Shown in pieces: positions 44,154-54,856 of a stretch of DNA of 64,000 nt. Numbering within the stretch: position 1 is the stretch's first letter; each line of letters begins with the position of its first letter. The notes below the pieces were generated by a model. The model saw nothing but the letters and a program-made list of their open reading frames with translations. It did no database searches and had not been told where the DNA came from. Made by a program: the position numbers and the translations under genes. Source of the DNA: Bimuria novae-zelandiae CBS 107.79 (Eukaryota; Ascomycota; Dothideomycetes; Pleosporales; Didymosphaeriaceae); the NCBI GenBank assembly GCA_010015655.1, contig ML976684.1, positions 382,639 through 446,638 of the forward strand, in the 5' to 3' direction.

Positions 44154-45564
44154 AATTTTTAGTATTTTTTTGTGTTAATAATCGCGTATTTACTGTATGC
44201 TATATAGTAACAAAAAATAGCTTTTTTATAATATTTTTTAAATTAATTAAAAGATAAAAACCTATTTTACTTTAAGTATTTTTTTTAAAGCTAAAGCTTT
44301 TTATAGGCTTTAATTTTCGTACTCTATAAGCTAAGCTTATATAATAATTAAGTACATAGTTTAGCTTAGCTTCTTTGCCCTATTACTAGCCCCTATATTA
44401 ATATAGGCCTTTAGAAGCCTATTAATTTTTCTTTAATTTAATACGCTAAGTACTAAGGCTAAGCTTTTTTATTATTTTTACTTAAGTAGGTAAGCGCTAT
44501 TAAATTACTTAAAAATAATTATTGAATTTAAGGGTAAGATACTTATAGCTTTAAAGACCTAAAATATTAGTAGCTACCTTATAGTGCTAACCTAGGCCTT
44601 TTAAAATAAGAAAAAAATTTAGTAATTAAAACTAGTTCTTAGCGCTTATAAAGGAAGGCTAAAAGCTTAGCTAAGTAAGTAACTAAAAAAGACTTAAATA
44701 CGTAAATATTAAGTAGCTATAATATATATATTAAATAAAGGGGGGAATATATCTAAGAGGATCTTATTTCAGTTATAGTAATTAATAAATTTTATAATAA
44801 CGTAAAATTTATAACTATTTAAAATACGTACTTAGTAGGCTTATTAAGCTTTCTTATTAGTATAGTAATTAAATACCTACTATAGCAATATTAGCCCTAT
44901 CTAATTATTTAACTAGCTAAAGGTAGATAAGATAATAAATACTATATAATATTAATAAATAATTTTCTTTATCTAGCTTAATTATACGCTTTAAGAGGTA
45001 AACTAATAAATAAAAAATAAATTTAGGGTAGATTTATTAGCATATATATATAATAAGTAAAATTTATTTATAGTTACTATTTTAAATTAATTACTATACA
45101 TGCTTACTTATATAAAAAGGTATACTAAAGATCTTCTTTAAGTAAGAGGTAATACTAAGTAGGATGCCTTTTTTATCTATATTATAAATATACTAAGGCT
45201 TAATTTAATACTACTTGATCTTTTACTACAAAAGATTATAAAATAAGCTACGTTTAGTAAGGCGTTTAATATATTATAAAAGCTCTTTTTCTTATTATAG
45301 GTCAAGCTTTTAGTAGTTATTATTCTTAACTATTTAAGACTAGGTTTTAGCCTAATACCTTCTACTTAACGTAGATTACTTAACGCTATACTAATGCGCT
45401 AATTTTATATATATATATATATAATTTAATTTTAATAATTTAATAGTACTAATCATAGCCTTAACTAAATCTATACTAATAAAGTTATTAGGTGTTAAAT
45501 ATAGTGTGTGTTAGTGTTGCGCGTGCATTGAGTTACGACGCGCATTGACCACCAAGACACGGTA

Positions 45565-47365
45565 CTGTTCGCTGGCTTCATACGGAATGCGTGGCGCATT
45601 CGAAGGCACATGCGAATGCTGCAGAGGGAGGGTCTTGTAAGTTCAAAGAGGAGCATACATGGAGTCACAGAATGACCCATTTGACATGCAAACAGCCTAT
45701 GCCCCCCCCCCATAACCTTGTGTTCGGACATCTTATCCTCGCTGCAAACATCCAGAAGTCACTCCCAGCGGACGCGCATGGTCATTATTTAGCAGACCAG
45801 ATCCGTCAGCGATACCCGTCTCTTGGTCCGACCTTTTACGTTGATCGCTGGCCGTTCTCTGAGCCTATGCTCATGGTGACTGACCCGGACGTCGTCGCGC
45901 AGTCTAGCACGGCGGATCATCTACTTCCTAAACACCCTGGCATTAAGACATTCCTCTACCCAATCACGGAAGGGTATGACTTGAATTGTCTCGATGGAGA
46001 AACATGGAAATTTTGGAGAAGGCTCTTCAATCCTGGATTCTCCGCTCGCCATATGCAGACCTTGGTCTCTACTATCGTTGAGGAAGTGGCGGTCTTTTGT
46101 GACGAGCTGAGACAAAGAGTTGAAGAAGAGAAGATGTTTTCATTTGAGGAGCACACGCTTAGCGTGTCAATTGATATCATAGGCAGAGTTGCATTGTAAG
46201 CTAATCTCGCGGAGGAACTTAGAGGGATTCTGCTGACTATGGCTATTTAGAGATACCAAGCTCAACACCAAGGCCAGCCTAGCCCATGGATCTCGGCCTT
46301 GCTACACCAAAGACAGTGGGCCGCGTTCGGCTTGGAGATGGGCATATGGATGCTTATTAACCCTATGCGCTACTTCTACATGTGGAACAATCGAAGAATC
46401 ATGGACAAGTACATTGATCGCGATCTCGATGAGCGTTACACCACACGGCAAGCGGATGCGAAGAGCAAAACGATCGTCGATCTTGCCCTAGCTGATTACA
46501 AGTCCGAGAAGGGTTCAAGTCTCGATAAAGGCCCAATGGATGCAGTGTTTCGGAAGTTCACACGAAGCCAGATGAAGGTCTTCATATTTGCCGGTCACGA
46601 CGCGGCGTCCACTACGATGTGTTACTGTTGGCTCTTGCTGTCGCGTAACCCGCAAGCGATGGCCAAGATACGCGCAGAACATGACGCAGTGCTCGGAAGT
46701 GATAGAGACAAAGCTGCGGCAGCATTGTCAGAAAACCCGGCGCTTCTGAACCGTCTAACATATACTCTTGCTGTGATCAAAGAAACCCTTCGCCTCTTTC
46801 CAGTCGTATCAGCCGCACGTGGCGGACTGAAGGACTTCGTGTTGACTGACGCGCAAGGTCAACGCTTCCCAACAGAAGATTGTCTCGTTTGGGCGGTTCA
46901 CCATGGCATTCATAATAACCCGCTTTGGTGGCCGCGGGTCGACGAGTTTGTGCCAGAGCGATTCCTCCCGGACGAAGAGCGTGCCGAGGAGCTCCGACCG
47001 CGCAAGCATGCGTGGCGCCCTTCGAGTTGGGACCGCGAGCATGCATCGGGACCGAACTTGCAATGACAGAACTGAAAATTGTGCTTGCGCTCACGGTTCG
47101 CGACTTTGATCTCGAGGAAGCTTTCACTGAATGGGATCGGGTCAACAAGCCAAAAGGAGTCAAGACTGTAAACGGTGAACGCGCTTATCAGATTTGTGAC
47201 GGTTCAGTATGGAAGCCTGGGCCACCCGTGCGGCCCGTGCACGTGACTCACGTGATCCACAGTATATATAGCTCCTGTAGAGTAGCTACTCAATCAACAA
47301 CGATTGCCTCAACTCTACTCTTACCGACGTTACAAGATTCAATTAGAATCTTCTCATCCCGTTGA
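45565..47365 (+). pseudogene. cytochrome P450, cut by transposon E3 and frameshifted
   Basis: Coding sequence begins right after the E3 insertion: FAGFIRNAWRIRRHMRMLQR with EGL, then an intron 45637-45695 joining to PMPPPHNLVFGHL. The N-terminal membrane anchor is missing. Exon 2 (45696-46195) has WKFWRRLFNPGFSARHMQ. After an intron at 46196-46250 a frameshift near 46283 is needed to reach PWISALLHQRQW. The I-helix (FIFAGHDAASTT), the K-helix (AVIKETLRLFP) and PERF are present. A second frameshift near 47018-47023, one base short of the needed length, separates them from the haem loop FELGPRACIG (Cys at 47042-47044). Typical P450 length otherwise. Closest in style to fungal CYP52/CYP4-like enzymes, an inference. 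A homopolymer sequencing error could explain the last shift but not the lost 5' end. Confidence 0.85.
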
Positions 47366-47426
47366 CGGGTTTCCTGTGCGTCTCTTCGCGCGCTAAAGCA
47401 GGGGTTCTGGAAATGAAAGCAAGTGT

Positions 47427-48876
47427 TCATGCGTTGATGATTCTTGCAACCCATCGTTCGCCCTCCAATTGACTCACTAGTCTATCTATCTCACCCTGCT
47501 CCAAGCAAACCATGACCTCCAGGACCGGGAGTCCATTCTCAACTCTCACCCTTTAGAAGAACATGTATCAATCCTTCCACGAGAGAGTGCGGTTTTCTGA
47601 TCGCCACCGGACCCCCGCCGGTCGTTCCAGGTATACTCCAGGCGCAGTCAGTACCGATATACATCCAGCTCGTCACGAATAAGTCCGGTCCGTTCCTCTC
47701 ATCAGTGTTGAACCTGAGTTCACAGGAGTTGCGTGTTCTTAGGAAGATATTCAAACGCGGCTTGAGCCATTCCAGCGTTACCGAGCCCAGTCTCTCCGCG
47801 ATCCTCGAAGCGACGGGACTAAGGTCCTCTCCGGACCCTGAATCTTCAGAGGTCTTATAGAGCATGGTAGAAACTGGACAGGAAGCTTGGATCTCCGTGA
47901 CACGGTCGCCTAGGTATGCGTTGTTGAGCTGCTTAATAGTTCTGCGATGGTCGAAAGGTATGCTAAGCTTAGTGGTTTGTATATTGTTCTCCGTTAGCAC
48001 GGACGAGCGAGCGATCGTGGTCTTGGTCCATATCAGGGCAAGGAGCGCCCTGAAGCTTGAAATCGGTTGGTTCGTCTTGGATGATAGGGTTTTCGCAAGC
48101 TCGGAGATCGTAGCAGTCGAGAAAACGAAGATCTTTCCGGAAAGCTAGTATGGTTCTTTACGGAGCCTAGTGGCAGACGATCGCATGCCCGTGAAACGAA
48201 CCTCGGGGCACTCGATAGCTTCGGATGTCTCAGCCAGTCTGTCGATGACTTGTCTTTGGGCATCCGTGTCTGCGCGGAATTCTTCCTCGGCTGTGACGCC
48301 TCGTGACAGCGTGTAACCGCTCCAGACTTTATACACTATCGCCAGTCCGGTACCATCAATCGCGCTATGGTGCGCGTACACGCTCAGGACCAGGCCTCCA
48401 CGAACGAAGGTGGCCTGAGCAGCCAACACAGGCACCGGCACTCCCTTGTTGAAACTGACCAATCTTACGGCAAATTCGTCTTCTAGCCCAGGGTAGCTCC
48501 GCAACAGCTTGGGACAGAACACGTCCCCCCATATAGGGAGAGGCAGGAACCCCGCTGTCTCCATTTTCGCAAACTCGAGGTCTGGGTTTTCCACCTGGTC
48601 ATAACTGACTGTGAAGATCTGGTCGATGACACCGTCAGAGATTGAATCAGGATACTGCAGAGAAACTCGATCCATCTTCGCATCTGCTAGACGGAGAGAA
48701 CCGGCCAGAAAGGGGAATTGCTGCATCGTCCTCGTTAAGCCGGTTCGTAGCGCTTTGGCAGCATCTTGGGCGAGTGCAGGATCAGAGAACTCGGAGAAGA
48801 GGAGCTGTCGAATATGCATGCGGAGCATGGTCTAATCTAAGACAGACAGGTGGAAGTCTTCCATGATTGGGGTCAT
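47427..48876 (-). pseudogene. BAHD-like (trichothecene acetyltransferase type) acyltransferase, nonsense and frameshift
   Basis: A single minus-strand frame from ATG 48876 reads DFHLSVLD, then TAG at 48834-48832, TMLRMHIRQLLFSEFS, FPFLAGSLR and the catalytic motif HHSAIDGTG (HxxxDG). A second TAG at 48147-48145 precedes LSGKIFVFSTATISELAKTL. The end SWMYIGTDCAWSIPGTTGGG is the family's C-terminal core. After TGA/TAG at 47539 a shifted frame still reads GLPVLEVMVCLEQGEIDRLV to a TGA at 47427. Two stops (both explainable as CAG-to-TAG, a RIP-type change) and one frameshift make it inactive. It converges with the P450 pseudogene, so the pair may be a dead specialised-metabolism unit. Confidence 0.85.
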
Positions 48877-49257
48877 GGCGTGTGGAGTAGGAAGGTGAGT
48901 TTGATTGAATCGATGTCTGCGTGGGATACTGGCGGTGTTGGTATTACTGTGATAACATCAACGTCAGCGTCTAGATTGAACTCGTTGAGATAGCATGGGA
49001 TAAGGAAGGTTAAAGCCCTCAGCAAAGGAGGGCGAAGGGTTAAAAGGTGAAGGGCGGCGTGGGCGGCGCAAGGACGTGCATCGGCGAGCTAACCAATAAA
49101 AACGGCTTCGTTCGTGTTACTCCCAAATCTCACATTCTTCAAATCGATGGACCTCAACGCCATCATTATTCCGTTCAATTTGGATAAGAAAACAAACACA
49201 CGCCATGACTCAAAGAAACAAGAAACTGTTCCACTCAGTCTCAACACAAGCTCACGC
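48877..49257. other. intergenic, no gene seen
   Basis: 381 bases between the acyltransferase pseudogene start and the end of the AAA+ ATPase gene. Nothing supported. Confidence 0.4.
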
Positions 49258-51480
49258 TCAGTCCCGAACCCCGAATTCCAGCTGATCGACCTCCTTACGA
49301 ATGCCCACGACGACCTGGAAGTGGCGCAGCATGAGAGGCTTGTCCTTTGCAGCCAGTACGAGTGCCGTCTTGATTAAGTTCTTGATCTCGCGCCCATTCA
49401 TTGGCATCGTAGCCAGCTCTTCGAAGTCGCTGTCCTTCATCTGCACATGGTTCGCTGGCAGTCTGCGGATGAAGTTCTTCCACACTTTTTTCCGCGCATC
49501 TTCGTCGAGGTCATGATATGGGAGGATCAGATCCACGCGGGACCTAAAGGCAGGGTCGATCGTGGAGATGCGATTAGTCGTGAGGAATAGAAGGCCTTGG
49601 TAGTATTCCAGCTGGCGAAGGAAGACTGCACCAAATCAGTATTGCTTAGCAAGGGACGTTGGAAGGACCTACTAGAGACTAGCTCGTTGCGAATCAAGTT
49701 GTTCGATGATCGAGACTCCATGAATACGTCAGCTTCATCAATCAGAAGCACCGCGCCCCAAAGTTGGCAGCACGTCAATGCTCTCTTCAAGCCAGTCTCA
49801 AGGTCGTTGGGTCGACTGCCAAGCTCGCCTGCACTCAGCATGTACAACGGAACCCTCGACTTCTCCGCGACTGTCCGTGGTTAGATTGCCGCTTTGATTC
49901 CACGAGTGGGATATATGGCGTACTTACCTGCCTCTGATGTGAGAGTCTTGCCCACTCCGGGCGGACCGGCAAGGAGAATGATCGTTCCTTCGCCTTTGTG
50001 CTTCACGAAGTCATCAAAGCCAGTGTTGCGAACTTGATTGTCGGCAAATGCCATCAGGAGCGTTTTCTGTTCCTCGCGAAGGACGAGGTTATCATAAGGG
50101 TGATCATTCCATTCCGGGTCATGAATGTCGTCAACATTGACCAAGCCTGGAGATATAGTCAGCACGGCGTTTGAGCATTTCACCAGTGGGACACTTACAC
50201 CACTCTTTCCCATGCAGATCGAATCCCATCACACGTGGGACCGCTAGCATGCATTCGTCGTCCGTAAGCGGCTTCAGGTTCTCGTTCCTCTTGCTCTTGT
50301 CTTCACCTTCCTCGCTGTCGGGAGGGGTGTGCTTGCCGCTGGAATCGTCTTCGTCATCGTCATCATCCTCGTCGTCGTCATCGTGTGCTTCCTTCTGTGG
50401 GGTTTCAAGGATGCTTTCAGCTAGTTTGGGAGCGACCATGTTCTGGCAGAAGTAGTATGCATGAGCATCAACCACGAACCGATCGTTAATCTATTCAAGA
50501 GTCAGTTACCAGCAAGTAGAGCTACAATCCGTCTGATCAGCACTCACAGGTTCGACGGAGAAACCGCATCTCGTTGGTACAAATTTCTTTCCCTTAGCCA
50601 TCGTAACGTGGAATCCGCGAAGTGACTCGAATTTCCTGCCCCGCTGGATGAGCTTCTGACGAAGACCTTCATGGTCCGCGGCGAACTTGAAAGGGTAATG
50701 AGTCAGTTTCTGAATCAGTTTGACGCCTTCGAAGTAACGAAGCTTTGCGGCAGAAACATTGAATCCCGTGTTGGCACCGTTCCATTCAATCTGTCCAAGA
50801 GTAAGCATCCAATATGGCTTGTCGTTGTCGCCGTCGTCACTATAGTCGGGATCTTCGGGGTTGTAACGTTTGGCCGCCACAATCTTGAAAAGCGAAGTGT
50901 TGCCTCCGCTATTGGACACTGCAAATTCTCCCGGAGCGAGCACGAGCCAGAGCTGATCGAACGTCAATAGCGAAGTGCGCCTTATTTCCTGTAGCGAGGA
51001 AATATGGTTGGATAGCAGCGGCTCGACCTCTTCGCGGAACATGTCCAACTCCTCTCGGACTGCCTTGTCGCCTTCCGCTTCGATGGCATCTTGAATCACC
51101 TCCCACCGATGAATCAGAGGGCTGTATGGAGGAAAGAACGCGTAGGGAGTATCGTCAGCGTATGGATTCGGATAGTCATGGAAGATCCTGTTGAGGAAAG
51201 ATTGCAAAGTGGGACTCTTGATCTCGATCGAGTGGATGGTCCATGTGTAGTCACCTGCACCATCGTCCGTCTTCTGCTTGGAATAGCGCCGAACAATGAA
51301 GTGCGACTGTCCGAGCTCCTTGATGCGGCGCTCCTCGAGGATCGGATCCTTGATCTCAGACCATTTGGCCGAGCTCCGGGATCGGGACGTCGAGTGATTG
51401 TACAGGTTCTTGACAGCACGGATCGAACCGACTGCGGCATTCCCGACACTTTGAGAAGTGCCTTCTGCCTTCTGAGTCAT
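49258..51480 (-). CDS. AAA+ ATPase with N-terminal DUF7025-type region
   Basis: Five exons on the minus strand: 51480-50548, 50490-50199, 50146-49928, 49870-49673 and 49625-49258, giving 669 residues; introns are 47-57 bases and phases agree. The N-terminal half (DYTWTIHSIEIKSPTLQSFL, PPYSPLIHRWEVIQD, ELDMFREEVEPLL) is the region found in a large fungal family, followed by an Asp/Glu-rich stretch. The AAA domain has Walker A LAGPPGVGKT, then VPLYMLSAGELG, Walker B AVLLIDEADVFME and sensor/Arg-finger regions LLFLTTNRISTIDPAFRSRVD. Substrate unknown. The family is strongly expanded in filamentous fungi. Not BCS1: no membrane segment is seen. Confidence 0.87.
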
Positions 51481-52800
51481 TTTCCCGATCTTACTGGCTC
51501 AAGTGGTGAGTACTACACCAGATCAGCTTTTCGAGAACCTAAAGCGTGGTGAGCGCTCTTGTGATACATACCTGCTGATGAGTTGATTGATGGGAGTGAA
51601 TTGACTTGTAGCGAGAGAGAAGTGCGCTTTATAGATGGATATGGTGACTCAAAGGCGACTATACTCGACCGGTATAAATAGTCGGGCATTAGTACCCACA
51701 CAAGGATCTATCACTAGAGTGCATGGTAAGTTTCCACGAAGTTAGGCAGTCGCCTACTAGATTCAACGTATTCTCAGGATCGTTGTACCATGGAAGTGTC
51801 TGCCTGGTACACATAGCAGGCATCACAGGCGGCATAGCCACGTCTGCCTAAGTACCGAGCATTTCGCATGGGGGCCACGCTGTATAGAGGTGATCGGAAC
51901 CATCGTGGAAACTCAACTGAGAGGTCGTGGAAGCACTACAGGTCGCTGACTTGATACGAGGGAGAGTGCCGCTGCAAGGAGTGCCGCTCGCTGATGCCTG
52001 CGGTCCGTTTTCAGAGAGCTACAACAGACAGCGATGTCCAAGACAATGGGCAAAAAACATTGCGGTGGCTGGTGTGCAACTTTCACATCTCATGTATCGA
52101 AACTTCATATCCAAGCAGGACTTCAGATATCGAACGTGGGAAGTGGGAAACGACAAGTCAATGAGGAGAGATGACGGCGCCTGCATTAGGTCATCTATGT
52201 GGGGCGTTGCCGACCCGAGCTGCGTTGACTACAGTCACGACTGTGGGTTTTCTTTTATCGTCCCAGGTCCCCAACGACCAGAACGGGATCATGCGAATAT
52301 GAGTTACGATGCGATCATTACACCAAGAAAAGGCGCACCATAGAAACACGCAAAATAAAGGGCGCAATGAGCGCGCAGGTGCGGGTGTTGGGCGGTAGCG
52401 AAGCACCGACTGTGTGCCATCATCACCAATGCCCATCGCCCGGTTTTCATCTCTCGACTTTGATAATCCGTTGTGTTCATTTGGAATCTACATGTGGGTA
52501 TGGAACACTGCGAAGGGCTTCATCCGCTAAAGGCCCAATCGCTAAGCAAGCTGCCACCTAGGCATCAGCGGCATCGGAATGCCTTTAGGGGACAACGCGA
52601 CAACGACTATTACTCAAGAATGAAACCATGCCGCTGCTTTACCCGGTCCTATTCTACTACTATGATCTTACCAGTCAACCGACTGTAAGAGGGTAGCGGC
52701 TACTTGGCAATCTCGATGGATGGTACGAATTAGCATCCGATTGGAGTAGTGTTTAGTAGAACCGTGAAGTCTTCAAGAAAGAGTTATTCGTCCCCGATCA
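51481..52800. other. 1.3-kb intergenic region
   Basis: A 138-codon open frame at 51927-52343 has no recognisable feature, no intron and unremarkable codon use. The first 200 bases are the ATPase promoter. Nothing else supported. Confidence 0.4.
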
Positions 52801-54016
52801 TCAATGCGTTGGTGGCTTGCTTGCAAGACGCTTGTCTTGCTCTTCTTTAGGAAGCGTATCCCATTCTGCCACGTTCTTATCCTAACAAGGTTATCAGCAA
52901 AGGGAATACCCATTACTTGGATGCACTTACCCATTCGGCCACGCAATCTGGATTCCAGTTACACTTTTCAACCTCGCCATACATGAGATGGTTGCGTCGG
53001 GGGTGGAGAGCGGGCCATCCGGAAGCGTGGTAGTGATGTTTGACAAGTGCCCCCCTGGAATCGTGGTTGCCCGAATCTGAGTGGCCTTGGCCTGCTGCGA
53101 AGGCTTCAACGTTGAGAACCAGGATCCCGTTGACGAGCCTCGACTCTGCAAGATTGTGGAATGGGTCCCAGGTCACTACTTTCCCGCCATTCTGCGCGGT
53201 CATTTGTGCGAGTACTGCATCGGTGAAAGCCGACGGACCGGTCCCGCTAATGACCTCGTTAAAATCAAGCTCGAGCTGTCCAATGGGTACGCCTTTCTGT
53301 TTCGACAGATCATGAATCCATTCTTGGATGTTTTCAATCAGTCTCATCATTACAGGTAGTCGAGGCTTGGCTGCGAAGGTCCACTGGCAAAAGGACTTGC
53401 ACTTGGATCCTAGGATCGGGTGGTTTGCAAACGCCGGCTCATCAATTTCCACGCCGATAATCATGTCGACTTCCAACTCATTATAACGCTCGGGGATGAA
53501 GCGTTTCACCGGCCGTAGACACTCGACATCGATGTCTGCATAGACACCGCCTTCGGCGTACATGACGAGGTATCGCAGAAGGTCTGCTCGGACTATCGTA
53601 ATATTGAGCTCGCGATACAGCTCAACGATGTCTGGCCGACCGAAGCCGTGCGCGCCATAGTGCTCCTCGACGTATTCCAGAGCGTTATCATCTGTCAACA
53701 CCTCATACCGGTAATTTGGGTTCTTCGCCGGCCAAGTCTTTGCGGTATCTGAGTCGCGCTGCTCGAAAGTGAGCGGGCCCAGCTTCCAAGTCTGCCAGAT
53801 CTTCTTCGGAATAGTGGTTGTCGATGTCTGAAGAGGCTGCTGGTACTTCAACTCCCTTCTGTACTTGTGCGCTGCTCTTATAGGAGCGGTGAAGAAGTGT
53901 GTGTTGGCAAAGAAGAGTATCAAGAATAAGACAGCAAGGTACGCTGGCAGCACCCTTCGGACCTGAGTGGTCAATTTGCTCCTGAAATGGGACGCAATTG
54001 GCGAGTGAGCAGGCAT
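52801..54016 (-). CDS. OCH1-like alpha-1,6-mannosyltransferase (GT32, Golgi type II)
   Basis: Two exons, 54016-52931 and 52875-52801, with a 55-base intron, give 386 residues. A cytoplasmic start (PIASHFRSKLTTQVRRV) precedes one membrane anchor (LPAYLAVLFLILFFA), then the luminal catalytic domain: IPKKIWQTWKLGPL, YEVLTDDNALEYVEEHY and the metal-binding DxD in RYLVMYAEGGVYADIDVECL. GPSAFTDAVLAQM and a terminal ALVKHHYHASGW fit the GT32 family that extends N-glycan outer chains (Och1/Hoc1). The start at 54016 puts the anchor near the N terminus; the frame is open to an ATG at 54181, which would add 55 residues without features. The small last exon (VAEWDTLPKEEQDKRL) replaces a read-through of only a few residues. 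Confidence 0.87.
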
Positions 54017-54856
54017 CTTGGTGTTGGTATGGAGCTTCAGCGGTGGAGGTCTGAAGGGCCGCGTTCGCATGCTGGCTTCAATGAGAGATTGCAACTGTGC
54101 TCCTTTTTGCCAGCCGTATGTACCAGGAGCTATGGAATCCCAAAGCGAGCTCCCCTGCACCCAAACTTTCATCTCCACCATCCTTGCCAGTACGATCCGC
54201 AGCTAGAGACGAGGAGCCTCGGCCAGCCGACGACATGACGTCGTTTCAAAGGACCAATTGAAATGCGACAGACGCACGGTACTTACGTGTGAGGCAGGTC
54301 TATGTCTCGCCCGCACCAGAGCAACATTGAACAATTCATGGGCATCCTAACACTTCACAGGCCTCATCGGCGGAATTGGCAAAATAGGATACTGCAACCG
54401 CCAAGCTAAGCTTATAGGGGCAGTCTCCGCAATTTCAACGTACCATCCTCTCGTTTTCGGGTGCGGAAGCAATGTGACGCCGCCGAGCTGCGAGGGACCG
54501 CCCCGAGAAGCCACTCACATGCTTGAAAGAACCGTGAGTCCGTGTCCTGCATGTGAAGCTCAATAGATATTGCCCGCTGTTCTTGACCGCCGGTTGGCTA
54601 ACCTTATCCCCGCATTTGCAGTCCGCCCCTGCAGGTGAACTAATAGCCGACCAATCATCATCCTCTGACCGCAACTTCCCACTTTGAGGCCACCATGCAA
54701 GCATATGTGTGCATTCGTGTTGTCCAAGCTTGAAAATATTTCCAGGTCATCTTCGATCCTACCAGCATTTGTCGTATGCAAAAGGACCATTTCCGAATCC
54801 CAAAACCAAAGACACTGCAAAACACCTACCAACCTTTTCGCTTTCAGCAATTCACG
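54017..54856. promoter_or_regulatory. divergent upstream region between GT32 and acyltransferase genes
   Basis: 840 bases between two divergent start codons. Short frames without support. Could contain a shared promoter. Confidence 0.4.

Larger units (their letters stand above)
39516..45562. mobile_element. RIP-degraded DNA transposon E3, host of nested insertions
   Basis: The outer ends are CCGTGTCTTGGTGGTCAAT at 39516 and its reverse complement ending at 45562, each flanked by TA. The inverted repeat continues as CGTCGTAACTCAATGCACGC (43409 and, reversed, to 45541), about 50 bases in all, but the left copy is interrupted by element E2. Without insertions E3 would be about 1.9-2.2 kb. Its body (43440-45500) is extremely AT-rich with hardly any CG and no open frame. 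It landed inside a cytochrome P450 exon, whose remainder starts at 45565. Confidence 0.8.

Noticed and set aside
43440..45500. Possible centromere-like or origin AT-rich DNA
   Set aside because: The inverted repeats at both ends and the RIP-like composition show it is a mutated transposon.
45591..46199. Intact P450 beginning at the ATG at 45591
   Set aside because: The segment before PMPPPHNL is intron sequence (GTAAGT...ACAG at 45637-45695) and the real exon continues upstream into the E3 end.
51927..52343. 138-codon open frame between two genes
   Set aside because: No recognisable motif, no intron, weak coding character; listed only as an intergenic note.
54016..54181. Longer N terminus for the OCH1-like enzyme starting at 54181
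   Set aside because: It would push the membrane anchor to residue 80 and adds a stretch without protein-like features; the ATG at 54016 fits a type II Golgi enzyme.
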